Positions 21,358 to 33,500 of a stretch of DNA of 64,000 nucleotides are shown here, piece by piece. Source of the DNA: Amyelois transitella (Eukaryota; Arthropoda; Insecta; Lepidoptera; Pyralidae); NCBI RefSeq assembly GCF_032362555.1, contig NC_083508.1:11623001-11687000 (forward strand), given 5' to 3'. Below the pieces are notes generated by a model. The model was not told the DNA's origin. It saw only the letters and a program-made list of their open reading frames with translations, and did no database searches. Within the stretch, counting starts at the first letter, position 1. Each line of letters begins with the position of its first letter. The translations under genes and the position numbers were made by a program.

Positions 21358-22020
21358 ATGGGTGATTTAAATTCATCAGATTGTTCTTGGAAGAAAATGG
21401 TGATTGCAAAAGCAAATCATGAATGGATTTCTAAACTAAAATGTGAAAATCGTGAAACATTGGTTGTTGTGGAGGATGATGACGAGGATGAAGTAGTAAA
21501 CACCAACAATTTCAGCATACCTGAGGATAGCTCTATGAGCAATGGTCTCAAAACTGAAAATGTAGACGTAGACGCCGTCCAAAGCGGACAAATACAAGGT
21601 GAACCAGAGATATTCACTCAAAATTTAGACCCCCTATTAATAACAGCACCTAAGCAACGACGTCGTTCTGTTGTAAGGAGTCCCAAAAACGAGACGCCAG
21701 AAGAAAGAGCAGCCAGATTAGCAAAAATGTCTGCATATGCTGCTCAAAGACTTGCAAATGAATCTCCTGAGCAGCGAGCAGTAAGGTTGAAGAGGATGTC
21801 TGATTATGCTGCAAGACGTTTAGCACAAGAGACAAGTGAACAAAGAGAATTAAGGCTGGCTAGGATGTCTGCATATGCAGCAAAGAGGCTCGCTCAGGAA
21901 ACACCGGAGCAGAGACGCACTCGGCTTACACGCATGTCAGCTTATGCGGCCAGGAGACAAGCTATGAGGAAAATTATGGACACCGCAGCAAAGACCAAGA
22001 AAAGTTTATCTGAAAATTAA
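21358..22020 (+). CDS. FMBP-1: Fibroin-modulator-binding protein 1 orthologue (STPR protein)
   Basis: 220-residue single-exon protein; silkworm FMBP-1 is 218 residues. The C-terminal half holds four consecutive 23-residue repeats at 111-133, 134-156, 157-179 and 180-202, each of the form (N/Q)ExxEQRxxRLxRMSxYAAxRLA. This is the STPR (score-and-three-amino-acid peptide repeat) DNA-binding domain, mostly helical and Arg-rich. The N-terminal half is acidic (EDDDEDE near residue 40) with a short basic stretch ([12 protein letters not shown], 99-110) before the repeats. In Bombyx the protein binds AT-rich sites in the fibroin heavy-chain gene and is a posterior-silk-gland transcription factor; STPR genes also occur outside Lepidoptera, so a broader role is likely. 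Start: ATG at 21358, the first in frame. No intron is needed. Divergent from GTPBP1. Confidence 0.95.
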   Translation: MGDLNSSDCSWKKMVIAKANHEWISKLKCENRETLVVVEDDDEDEVVNTNNFSIPEDSSMSNGLKTENVDVDAVQSGQIQGEPEIFTQNLDPLLITAPKQRRRSVVRSPKNETPEERAARLAKMSAYAAQRLANESPEQRAVRLKRMSDYAARRLAQETSEQRELRLARMSAYAAKRLAQETPEQRRTRLTRMSAYAARRQAMRKIMDTAAKTKKSLSEN

Positions 22021-24561
22021 GTTTATCATATAAAGTTTGTACTAACATATTGTTTGCATGCATTTTATTGTCAGGAACACAATGCCTGCTAAAATAATAA
22101 TTTTCTCTGGTGTTTTATACAAAGTGAAACTGCACACGTCTGTAAGTAAGGTTGGGAGTATGGGAGGTGTAATTACTTGTTTTTGTAAGTATGAAAGTGT
22201 GCACCCACTCCATGTGGACCACAGCTATCTTTTTCTCATACAAATTTCACCTTCATGCTCCCCGTTTTTTGTGCTTGTAGTAAAAAATATTTATTTATAT
22301 TATGTTTGCAGAGTATGAATTCGGCAAAAATATTTTTTGCTACTAAAACTTTTTGTGGTTTGTTTAGATAAATTTTACCACCAGGAAATGTGATTAACTC
22401 CGTATTGCTGTCACAAATTGACAACATTTCAAATAATTTTTTTTAAAATTTATTATGTAATTTTAACCATAGTTTAAAGACTCCCATTTTTACTTTTTGA
22501 TTTGAGGACCTATTAATAAATTTTTGTTTTTGCTTTTTGTGATGTTTAAATACAATACTTAAAAAATATGTATTGTAACTAACTTCTCTTCATCATAGAG
22601 ATGAAATCACAGCCTTGATATTGATTTTATTAATTTACTCAAAAATTAATTCACAAAAATGTTTTTTTGGTGGTCTGTAAAAATATGAAATGTTGTCTAG
22701 TGAGACAGTATAATAATTAGTCACATGTCTCCCAATGTTTTGCACTCAATCATCACAAATTGAATATCACAATATTAGTAGTCACTATTCAATCAACTCA
22801 TAAGAAAATCAATATAAAACCATGAGAAATAAAATATATTTTAATTATATTGTTAAATGTACATGGAAATAAAATACATTTATACCTAATTACAAATTGA
22901 AACAACCAAGTTATGCACAAGCGACATATTATCAAGTTACCCCACACAGACAACTTTTGATAACAGTTTATAGTTTGTCAGGGACTGGTACCACAGAGTG
23001 CAATAAAATAAAATTAATTGTAAGCACAAAACGCCAGGGCAAGGATAATTTTCGCACTGGATGTATCCAATGTTAGCAAGCCCAGCCCAATTAAATAGAT
23101 TTTCAATGTCTCATGAAGTAATTTGATAAGATGTTGTCAACATTTGGCAGATGAGATTCAGCTAGTCGAGGAATGTTATCTCAGTCCGAACCTACTTTTA
23201 CAATAAAGTAACCCTACACCTAATAGAAATAAGAACATTATTATATTTTTAACAAATATAGACAAACAAAAAAATTTTTGTTTATTTAATGTTTTCCTTA
23301 ACTTAGATCATAATTTTTCCAGTGTCCTTATTTTAATAGCAGCAAATAAATTGCACAACATTATAACATTATCATTATCACAATAATACTTATTTATCAT
23401 ACACACTTATTTTTTTAAAATGTCAAAATAATATAGTTTATACATGAAACAAAAGTATCATAGTCACACTTAAAAATATGACTGAATTTTTTATACAAAT
23501 TGTATAAATTTAACAAACAAAACATTTTCAGTAGGCCTTCCGACCATTCTTGGTGTTTGAGCATGACTTAATTTTCTTACATCCAAAGAAAAGTAAGATG
23601 CACAGTACAATTTATACTTGTCCATGCATAATCAATGCATACTTTAATAGGTGTTCTAAACCTACTTTTTTATTTAATACTTTTAAGAAATTACAATGAA
23701 ATAAAATATTTATTTACATTTATTATTTATATAATTTAAATTGTCAATTGTAATGCTCATTGAATGTAGTTTCTTTATTTTCCGGTAAAAATAAAAGCAA
23801 GAGATGTTCTTATCAGAATTATCATACCTACATATTGTGATGATAAATGTATTGAAGTTGGGTACCATTTGCACGCAGATGCACTGCGGCCCTTGCATAT
23901 GCTCTGTTTGTACTGCTCAGAAACGTGGATTTTCTCTCAAGTCGTGAAAAGATAATTTTTACTTTATAACAAAATGTAGCCCAACCCAAAGTTTGACCAA
24001 CACTCAAGTATGAAAAATAAAAACTAAGATTAAACCTCAACAGACCTAAACTTAATTCCGGTTATGAATTAAGAAGGCACAGAAATGCAATGACACAATT
24101 TGTTCACATATTCTGATTTTAAGTGTTCCAGGTTTCCATACTATCTTCATTCGTAACTGGTGTATAACGAACTCACGGTTTTAAGGTTAACACAAGATTT
24201 TGAAAGTACTTTTAAGCATTTTAAATTTAGAATCTTAAATTCATTAGCGCCTAAAGTCTTCATGGGTTAGGGTTGTCAGAATACAGAAAACTACCATTTA
24301 CTTTTGGTCAATTGATATCCATCGATGGTTCTGGAATTTTTTCCGTTTCCGTTTTGACAACGGCGTTCACAATAAGCAACTAGCGTACCGCCGACTAAGC
24401 AAGCCTTGAATTTTTTTTAATAAAGGATGTTGATGTCAGTAGAAGTCTAATGGAGCAGCTCATGGCTCTAGAGAATTCCAATCGAGGTGACCTTTATCCA
24501 GCAGTTGAAAAATGAAGGCCAATGTAATAGTAGTGGTAATTAAAGGTCCTGTATGTATTGT
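22021..24561. other. AT-rich intergenic / 3' UTR region, FMBP-1 and MGRN1 convergent
   Basis: No ORF is credible. Possible poly(A) signals on the plus strand for FMBP-1 occur at AATAAA ~22829 and ~22868. The opposite-strand 3' UTR of MGRN1 also ends somewhere here. No repeat family of the window is obvious except poly-A/T tracts. Confidence 0.5.
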
Positions 24562-27500
24562 TTAGCGTGCGGGCTCGGTGGCCAACGCGGGGGCGGTGAG
24601 CAGCTGGCGGGTGGACGATGTGGAACTGTACGAGTCGCCGGACGAACGCACGCTGGACTGAGATAGGGGGGTACCTGAAAAAATATATATATCATACTTA
24701 AGACAACGGCAGACATACGTGATTCCCTGTTCAATTAAAAAAACCAAATTGAAGTTGCTCTACAGTGACTACCTTTCTGATGCAAGAAAATGACACTTGC
24801 CTTGTTAAATAGCATCTCGGGCTAATAAAAAATAAACGCTATCTCTTTGTCCAACTAATTGAAAAAACCGTATCCAAGCGGTATATAACTGTTAACTTGA
24901 TTAAACACAACTAGCTGTCATCCGCGCTTTCATCCGCCACAAAGTTTATTTCTTTTTTTAAGTTTTTCATAATCTTAGGTTTCTATCTTTTTACAGTTTT
25001 TACTAGCTTTTACCACACGAATTAAAAAAATACATGTTTATCGCAAATATGAAAGAGAACTATAGTTTTATATAAAAAAGTATATACCGTATGTCCTTCA
25101 TCAGACACTTAATTATATGTACGCAAAATTTTAAGAAGATTGGTTCAACAGATAATTCTTGAAGAGGCAACAAACAAATAAACTTACTAACGCAATAAAT
25201 CAAAGTGAAATAGTGAATATGATATTACTAGGTACTCTGTTAGAATTCAACTCGTAAAATATACCTTACAATCTTAGCAATAAGACACTCGACATACCGG
25301 GTAACGACGTCACGTGATGCGGCAAAGCCCACCGCTGTGGCGCGCACTCCACTACACTGTTAGCGGGCTCCTGCGAAAGAACCTAATTTTAATACTATTA
25401 TCACCTCAACGGTAACGACCAAGCACCAAGGGAAAGATATAACGTGTTAACAATTTAATTATTATTTTTACTTAGTGCTTGTGTGCCCGTACCCTTAGGT
25501 AGTTTTTATGACGGACGGCACACAACACAAGATAACTGTTTCAATTCGCCGTAAAATCGGGGAGATGACAGTCTAATAAGGTATGCGTTTCAGCCCTTGG
25601 TCGTAAATTCAATAGGAGATACATTGAAAATAATATAAGATACTAATGAAACAGTTACATGAATGATTGCGCAAATTATATCAACGGAAGCAAGTAAACA
25701 CACAAAATCAAATCCATTTCCTTACTTTTGTTTAATTACTAAATAATACTTTTTACTTTATTTACCTTTGGACAAAAAAACTATTAAATATATACAAATT
25801 CAATATAAAATGATTCACCATTTGTTGTCGTTAATTTTAGTCCCTAGTTATTCGGAATAACAGCATAGATACAATAAAAAGAAACACCAAGTTACTCTGA
25901 AACTAAAGTATCTACTTATTTTAACACTATTTTTAAAATTGAATATTGCTTACCAACAAATGGTAAAACTGTCATTCAAACAACACAAAGCCGAATCAAA
26001 TAAAAAAAAACACACACACAGACAAAAAGACAAAGAATAACTCTGCACGAACAAAAATGGCGGATGATTTCAAGATGGCGGCGATGCGAACAGCTGACTT
26101 ACGGCGGGCTTCGGCGACAGCAGCGTGGTGGCGGGCTCCTCCGGCGTGAAGTACTCGGAGTCCGACGCGGCCGGCGGGGACTCCGCCACGGCTGCCACCA
26201 AGCCACCATATAGCTATTATTTCTACTTTCTTCTTACCCCTAGCGTTAATTCCGATTACATTCTAACCTCTTTGGAGGTGAGACCAGCGTACGTCTTTGA
26301 CAATGATCCTATATTGCGTCAATCAGTTACACCAAGCGACTTCCGTCTGACCTCCGCAACCTTTGCAGGAAAACCTAACCCGTACTAACTCATGGTGAAA
26401 TCCGCACTTGATGAATGTACCTAATCCCTCAGTAATATTACTTCGCCTTTGACAACATCCGTAGGAAAATTTTGGAGTGGTCCTATTCCAAAAAAGCCGG
26501 GAACCACACGGCTATCATTTCTACTTTACCCAAAATAGCATATAGTATGCTCACAGCGTGGACAACATTACACATCTCTTATACAGCATATAAAAGCGAT
26601 GATATTTCTCAGCAGAATACGCTTAAGGTTATACAATTTTATGGTTAGTCCTTGATAGAAGTGTAGCATATGTAAAGAAATCTGAATCTAGCAGGTGCAT
26701 GTTTCCATACTCATGACAAATGAAGTTAATATAAGCGTCAAGCAAGAGATCCATTAACATGACTACGTATGAAGACTATTGAATGAATAATAACATTTAC
26801 TGTATAAAACGGAGACTTCATTTATCAGTACTCTCATCTTCCTCCTGGCTTTAGACCCAGTTGCATCCTCACCACTATGGAGAAGGAACTTCTTTAAGGA
26901 AGTTTGCGATTGTTGTCAAAATTCAAATATAACATTTATGCAACCCTGGTTTACAACAACAAATGCGATAGCTTACTCACAGTTAGCGGTGACGTGTGGT
27001 TCTTCGGTGTCTGTGTCGTCGATGTGCGCGAGCGAAGGCGCGGACAGCCGCAGCGCTCCGTTGCCGGTCTTCTCGGACGGCGGGGTGGACACGACCTCGC
27101 ATTTTGTCGGCTGAATACAATACATGTCACGTTTTAATACCGAAACAGATGTAAAAGTAACAATTGTACCTACCCTTCGTGGAAAGAGGCTTTTATGAAT
27201 GTATTAGTTTTGCCCGCGACTTATCGTAAGTGCATCTATAATAATGTTCGTTTCGTGGAATAGTTATTTTGGGCATCATTGACGCCCTCAAGGATGAATA
27301 ATTTTCCTCGTTTTTTTCGCAGTTTCCGTTATTACTCTGCTTCTTATAGTTGCAGCGTGATGTTATATAGCCTAAAGCCTTCCTCGATAAATGGTCTATT
27401 CAATACAAAAATAGTTTTTCAATTCGAACCAGAGTAGTTCCTGAGATCAACGCGTTCAAACAAACAAACTCTTCAGCTTTACAATATTAGTATAGATGTA

Positions 27501-30500
27501 CATAGCAATGATCTAGGATCTAGGCTTATAAACTTGCAATTCTCCTTTTAGGCGATGGGCTAGCAACCCTTGTCGCTATTTGAATCACAATCGATCCTAA
27601 AGCCAAACAGCGTCGCCTATCATCAATGAGCCTTTACAAGACTGTTGGCTCTGTCTACCCCGCAAGGGATATAGACGTGATTATATGTATGTATGTAGCA
27701 ATGATGTGGCCTATCATCAATGAGCCTTTACAAGACTGTTGGCTCCGTCTACCCCGCAAGGGATATAGACGTGATCATATGTATGTATGTATGTAGCAAC
27801 AATCTCACAGTGTGCGTGAGCAGCGGCGACAGCCTCTCGGTGTCGCTGTCGGGCTCGGCGTCGTCGCGGCGCGGCTCCGAGCGCGCGGAGACAGACTCCA
27901 GCGAGCCCGAGGCTGAGCGGAGCGAGCGAGTCTCGCCAGGGTATTCCAGGCTAAGAGAAGACTGAAAAGTTTTTGAGGTACAGTCAATTTTCTAAAAAAA
28001 TATATATTTGGAGCCGTGTGGTTCTAGGTACCAATAAAAAAAACAATAGGATCACTACATCTCGTTCCCATGGATGTTGTTAAAGGAGACTAAGCTATAG
28101 GCTTATAACCTTGGGATTCTTCTTTTAGGCGATGGGCTAGCAACCTGTCACTATTTGAATCTCAATTCTATCATTAAGCCAAACAGCTGAACGTGGCCTG
28201 TCAATCTTTTTAAAACTGTTGGCTCTGTCAACCCCGCAAGGGATATAAACGTGATTATATATATGTATGGAACCTTAAAAGGGAATATAGACGTGATTAT
28301 ATGTATGTATGGAGCCTTAAATAAAAAATAGTAACAAAACATTATCATCCTTCTGTCGTTAGTCCCGACTGGATCCTCACCACTCAGGACAGAAGCCCAG
28401 GGTGCGTCTTTGATCATGATCCTGGATTGAGTGAGTCAAGTTTTTACACGAAGCGACTCCCGTCTGACCTCCGCAACTTTTGCAAAGGAACCCATGTTGT
28501 TTTATAGTTAGTTACATCCAGTTGCTTCAAAGTGCAAATTCCTTAATAATGTTTTCCCTCACTGTCAGAACACCGGTTAGCAACATATACATATAACAAT
28601 AACGATACTTTTAAAAATTCGGCAGAAAATTATCCATAATCATGTAAGCAATTAGAATAGAATATTTATTTGCTTTTGACTAGGGTGTAAAAAAAAAATG
28701 TGTAAAACAAAACATATTTCCTTCTGGTCAGCCATTTATTATAGTATGCAAATTATTATAAAATTACACATAAGTCTTAAGTCAAATTAATTAATTCTTA
28801 ATAAAATGATGATAATTTTATGTCAATTTGTTACAATAAATGAAAAAAAAAAAACTTCATACTTGTCAATATTTGATTTCGATAAAATAAAATAGAATAG
28901 TAAATATATACGGGACAAATCACACAAATTGAGTTAGCCTCGAAGTAAATTCGAGACTTGTGTTACGAGATACTAACTCAACGATACTGTATTAATAAAT
29001 AAATAATTATGAATAAATTAAATTTTTATCTAAAACTAGCGACCCGCCCGGCTTCGCACGGGTGCAAAATTATAAATGTTATCTATCTATCTTCTTCTAT
29101 CTATACTTATAATAAATCTGTAGAGAGGTCAATTCTGTACATAGAATATATTTTCAAAATAACTATCAGGGGGTGATTAGTGATCGATACTGATGCCAAA
29201 AATGCAATCAGTAAAATTTTTGTCTGTCTGTCTGTCTGTCTGTATGTTCTTTATAGAAACAAAAACTACTTGATGGATTTGAACGAAACTTGGTACAGTT
29301 ATTCTTCATACTCCTGAGCAGGTTATAGTATACTTTTCATTACGCTACAATCACTAGGAGCAGAGCAGTGAAAGGAAATGTTGGGAAAACGGGAGAAGTT
29401 ACTTGATTTTTTAAGCTTCCGTCGCGTGTGCAGCCTTAATGGTCAAAGATACAGCAAAACCATGTATAACGGAAATATTCTACATGAAATTATTAAAAAA
29501 ATATCCCAAGACAGCATAAGTCTATCTTTTATGGTTGACTCACAATAACACGTGTAATTCCTAATAGCTTAGCAGTTCGGAGATTTCTGATTATATTTCT
29601 TTACTCTGATGTTTATAATACCAATAACACTCACACTCATTCGTAATTCTTAAAAGTTAATATAAGTACCTATTCAATAAAAAAAGAATCATCGAAATCG
29701 GTATAGAAACACCAAACTTATACATGAAATGAAATACGCTAGCAAGCCATCGCGCGTAAATACTGAATTATGCTATAAGGATTATTTTTGCGTAACGGTT
29801 ACCGCGCTCGACGCGGCTAGCGACGGCAGGGTAGAAAAGGGGCGGGAGGCGAGCGCAAGCTTCATGACCAAGGCAGCCAGGGGGAGACTTCACGCAGTTC
29901 TCTTCTCCAGCCTCCCCCTGAGGACGAAGCTCGGGATCTACCAAACGTACGTCAGATCCCGCCTCACGTACGCGGCCCCGGCGTGGTACGCATTCTGCTC
30001 TGAGACCAACAGGAGAAGACTCAGAGCCCAAGAGAACTTAAGTCTCAGAGCAGTCGTCGGAGCCCCGCGCTACGTGAGGAACTCGACGATCCTCAGGGAC
30101 CTGAAGTGGGAGAACCTAGATATTCGAGAGGGCAGACGCGTCATCACACAGCCACCTGCGCGGCATCTCGCCGCTCCAGGCCCGCCCTCCGGGCCGTCGT
30201 GTGAAACTGCCCCTCGCTGCCTTGCGGCAGACGTTGTCGACCAGTGACAACGCCGCCGCCGATGGGAACTCCCAGTGTATGAAGTCGTGAACACCCATGC
30301 CGTCACGGCCGCCCCATCGACCTGCCTACAGTCGTAGGCAGCGATGATGCCATTGAAGAGGGCCAAAAGCCCTGACCAATCTACTTCGACTCCCCTAAGG
30401 GAGTATGGGAAGATTGCGTGGGATTTTGCGTGATGCGCGTACAAACATACAGACAGACAGACAAAAATTCTAAAAAAAATTGTTTTGGCTTCTATTGGCC

Positions 30501-33500
30501 CTAAAAAGACCCTTTATATTTTTTTTTCTTAAATATTTTCACAAGTTCAATGTTCAGTTACAGTTTTATTATATGTTTGGATAACGTCTAGCTGCAACTA
30601 TTAGGAGCGAAGAAATAATAGAAAATGTGAAAAAAAATCGGGGAAGGAGCATCCTTGAGGGCTTCAATGATGCCCAAAATAACTATTCCATGCGGACGAA
30701 GTCGCAGGCACAGCTAGTTATACATAAAAACCTTGCCTCTTGAATCACTCTACCTGTTACAAAAAACCGCATCAAAATCCGTTGCGTAATTTTAAAGATT
30801 TAAGCATACAGAAAAACAGACTAAAATAGCGACTTTGTTTTATACTATGTAGTGATTTAATTTATTACCTTAGATTTGACGTCGTTGTGATGGTTATTCA
30901 AGAGCGGACTGCTTGCGGCGGCCTTCTCTTCGCACCGCTTCGCTTCTTCTTCACGCGCCAGCAACACGGACATGCGGAACTGCAAACATACACACATAAA
31001 GTCACGTCCATAGACGTAGAAAAAAAAACGGACAGAGTTTTACTATACGGCAAAATGAAGCAACAATGGTATGCCGGCCAACTGTATATATATATGTATA
31101 TATACACGCCTCACGCGCACACTCTCACTAATAGTGTGACAGTCGGCCGCCATTACGTCGTAGATGCGTCATGCTGTCACTCACGTATGCGTACAATGCC
31201 GCCATTATGATGCTTGTAATATAATATTTTTTTTCTTTTTTATCAAAAAATACTTTATTATTATTAAAAAAAATAACATTGCATTGTTATTTTTTAATGT
31301 TTTTTTATGTACTACTAAGAATTTGTTATGTAAATTAATTTATTTATAAATACATAAATATTTATAAATATAAAGTATTTAAAAACAAACAAATTTCTAA
31401 AAACTAGTTAAAAAAAAATGTTGACCCTTGTAAAACAAAGTAATGTGTTACCTCCGGCGTGGGCGCAGCGTGCCGGAGCTTGCCGCTGCCGAGGCTGGTG
31501 GACTCCAGGTTGCTGCGGTTCAGGATCTCCGCCGCCTGGACACATTGCATAGGTAAATTGGAATGGAAAAGATCTGATAAAAAAAAATGGCCAAGTGTGA
31601 GTCGGATTCGCGGACGAACGGTACCATCATCATTTGTTAAGGTTCAGCTGTCTGTCATCAGACTATCTCATAAACCGAGAATGCTAAGATTTTCTCATTT
31701 TTTTAAGGTTTGTTTCTTTCTACCTGTTTATTAAAATCGACCTAAAAATTGCTTAAAATTACGTTGTTGTATGGGAACCCCTTTTAATAATAACTTTATT
31801 AGAATTAAATTATTTATTTTGAAAGATAACATACCAAATTCTATGAGTCTACCTGTAACCGTTATTAATATTGAACAAAATTCTGAAGACATCATTGTCA
31901 CGTCTTGTTGTTATAATCGGTTTCAAAAAAGAAACAAATACAAAATGGCGTTATGTACTTGCAGTGACAGATCGTAGCGTTAGCAAAAAATGTGTTTGTT
32001 TAGTTAAAATATTTTTGTTAAAAATATAAAAAAAAATGTACATTGAATATATATTTACCTAAAAACAGAAGTAGAATACGAATTTAAAAAACCTCTGTCG
32101 GAATTACATAATTACGACGCGAAACAATTTTTTTTGCTTGCAGTACCGCCGTATATGAGTAAAGATGGCAATAGATTCGTTTCTTTATTGAAAATCAAGA
32201 TCAATATTCTCAGAAAATAAGCCTTCGCAGGCAAATATTCGCGTCATTTAACATTTTAATAAAAAGTTCTATCTAATATACCTATTGGTATTCGTCAAAT
32301 AACTACAAGCTAGAAGGTATAGAACGAAATGCTCCTCAAACTAACACACGTGTGGTTCCCGGCAGTGCCGTGTGGTTCCCGGCACCAATACAAAAAAGAA
32401 TAGGACCACTCCAACTCTTTCCCATGAATGTCGTAAAAGGCGACTAAGGGATAGGCTTATAAACTTGGGATTCTACTTTTAGGCAATGGGCTAGCAACCT
32501 ATAACTATTTGAGTCTCAATTCTATCTTAAAGCCAAACAGCTGAACGTGGCCTATCAGTATTTTCAAGACTGTTGGCTTTGTCTACCTCGCAAGGGATAT
32601 AGACGTAATTATATGTATGTAACTGACACCCTATCCAACAGGGTGCTTGTACTTGGGCCAAACAAATCGGCAGACCACTGTCAATCAAAGATGCACCAGC
32701 TCCTGAAGGTGTTCCAGTGTAAGCTATACCTGCTGAAGTAAGTGTTCCAGGGTAAGCTATACCAGCTGCTGCAAGTGTTCCAGTGTAAGCTATACCAGCT
32801 GATGCATGTGTTCCAGTGCAAGCTACACCAGCTGCTGCATGTGTTCCAGTGCAAGCTATAATAGCTTTACCTGTTCAGCGGTGTCGGTGTCGGGGCTGGC
32901 CATGGCGGGGCGCGGCGCGGGCGAGCCGGGCCCGTTGAGCGCCTCCAGCAGCGACACCGGCTCGTAGCCCGCCGGGATGTTCTCCATGCTGCCCTGCGGA
33001 CGCGGTGCAATCGTACGGTGTGTCAAACGTCGCGGGTAACACGAATGAGAGATGATTAATGACAATCGTATTGAGTAATTTATTTGACACTTATTAAGTG
33101 ATATGAAGTGTGCCATAATAATAAATAAAAATTTTGAATTTGAACAATCGCGAATCATCAAATAACCGCTAGAGGATAGCGGGCTACGGTAAATGCTAAC
33201 AGTCCAAAGGGGCCGTGGCGCGTGCGCACTCTTTTATAGGCCCCCCAGTCACAAATATCACCTTCTTAGCATTAACCCTGGTAAGTATTCTGATGCAAAG
33301 CTAATATCCTGAAGCAAATCTTGTTAGTAATACCATCAAATAGGAGAGCGCTGTCAGTGTATTCGGTGGATTTTTTTTACACAAGTGACTGCCGTCCGTA
33401 ACGCCAGGGCATTACTATCTCCTAGACGCGGATTGACAGCAATATATGATAGAATATATGGGGCAGTTGTCGGTATAGTACCGCAAAGAGTCTGCGCACG

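Noticed and set aside
29768-30031. Minus-strand ORF over the Jockey fragment
   Set aside because: Antisense shadow of the GC-rich ORF2 remnant.
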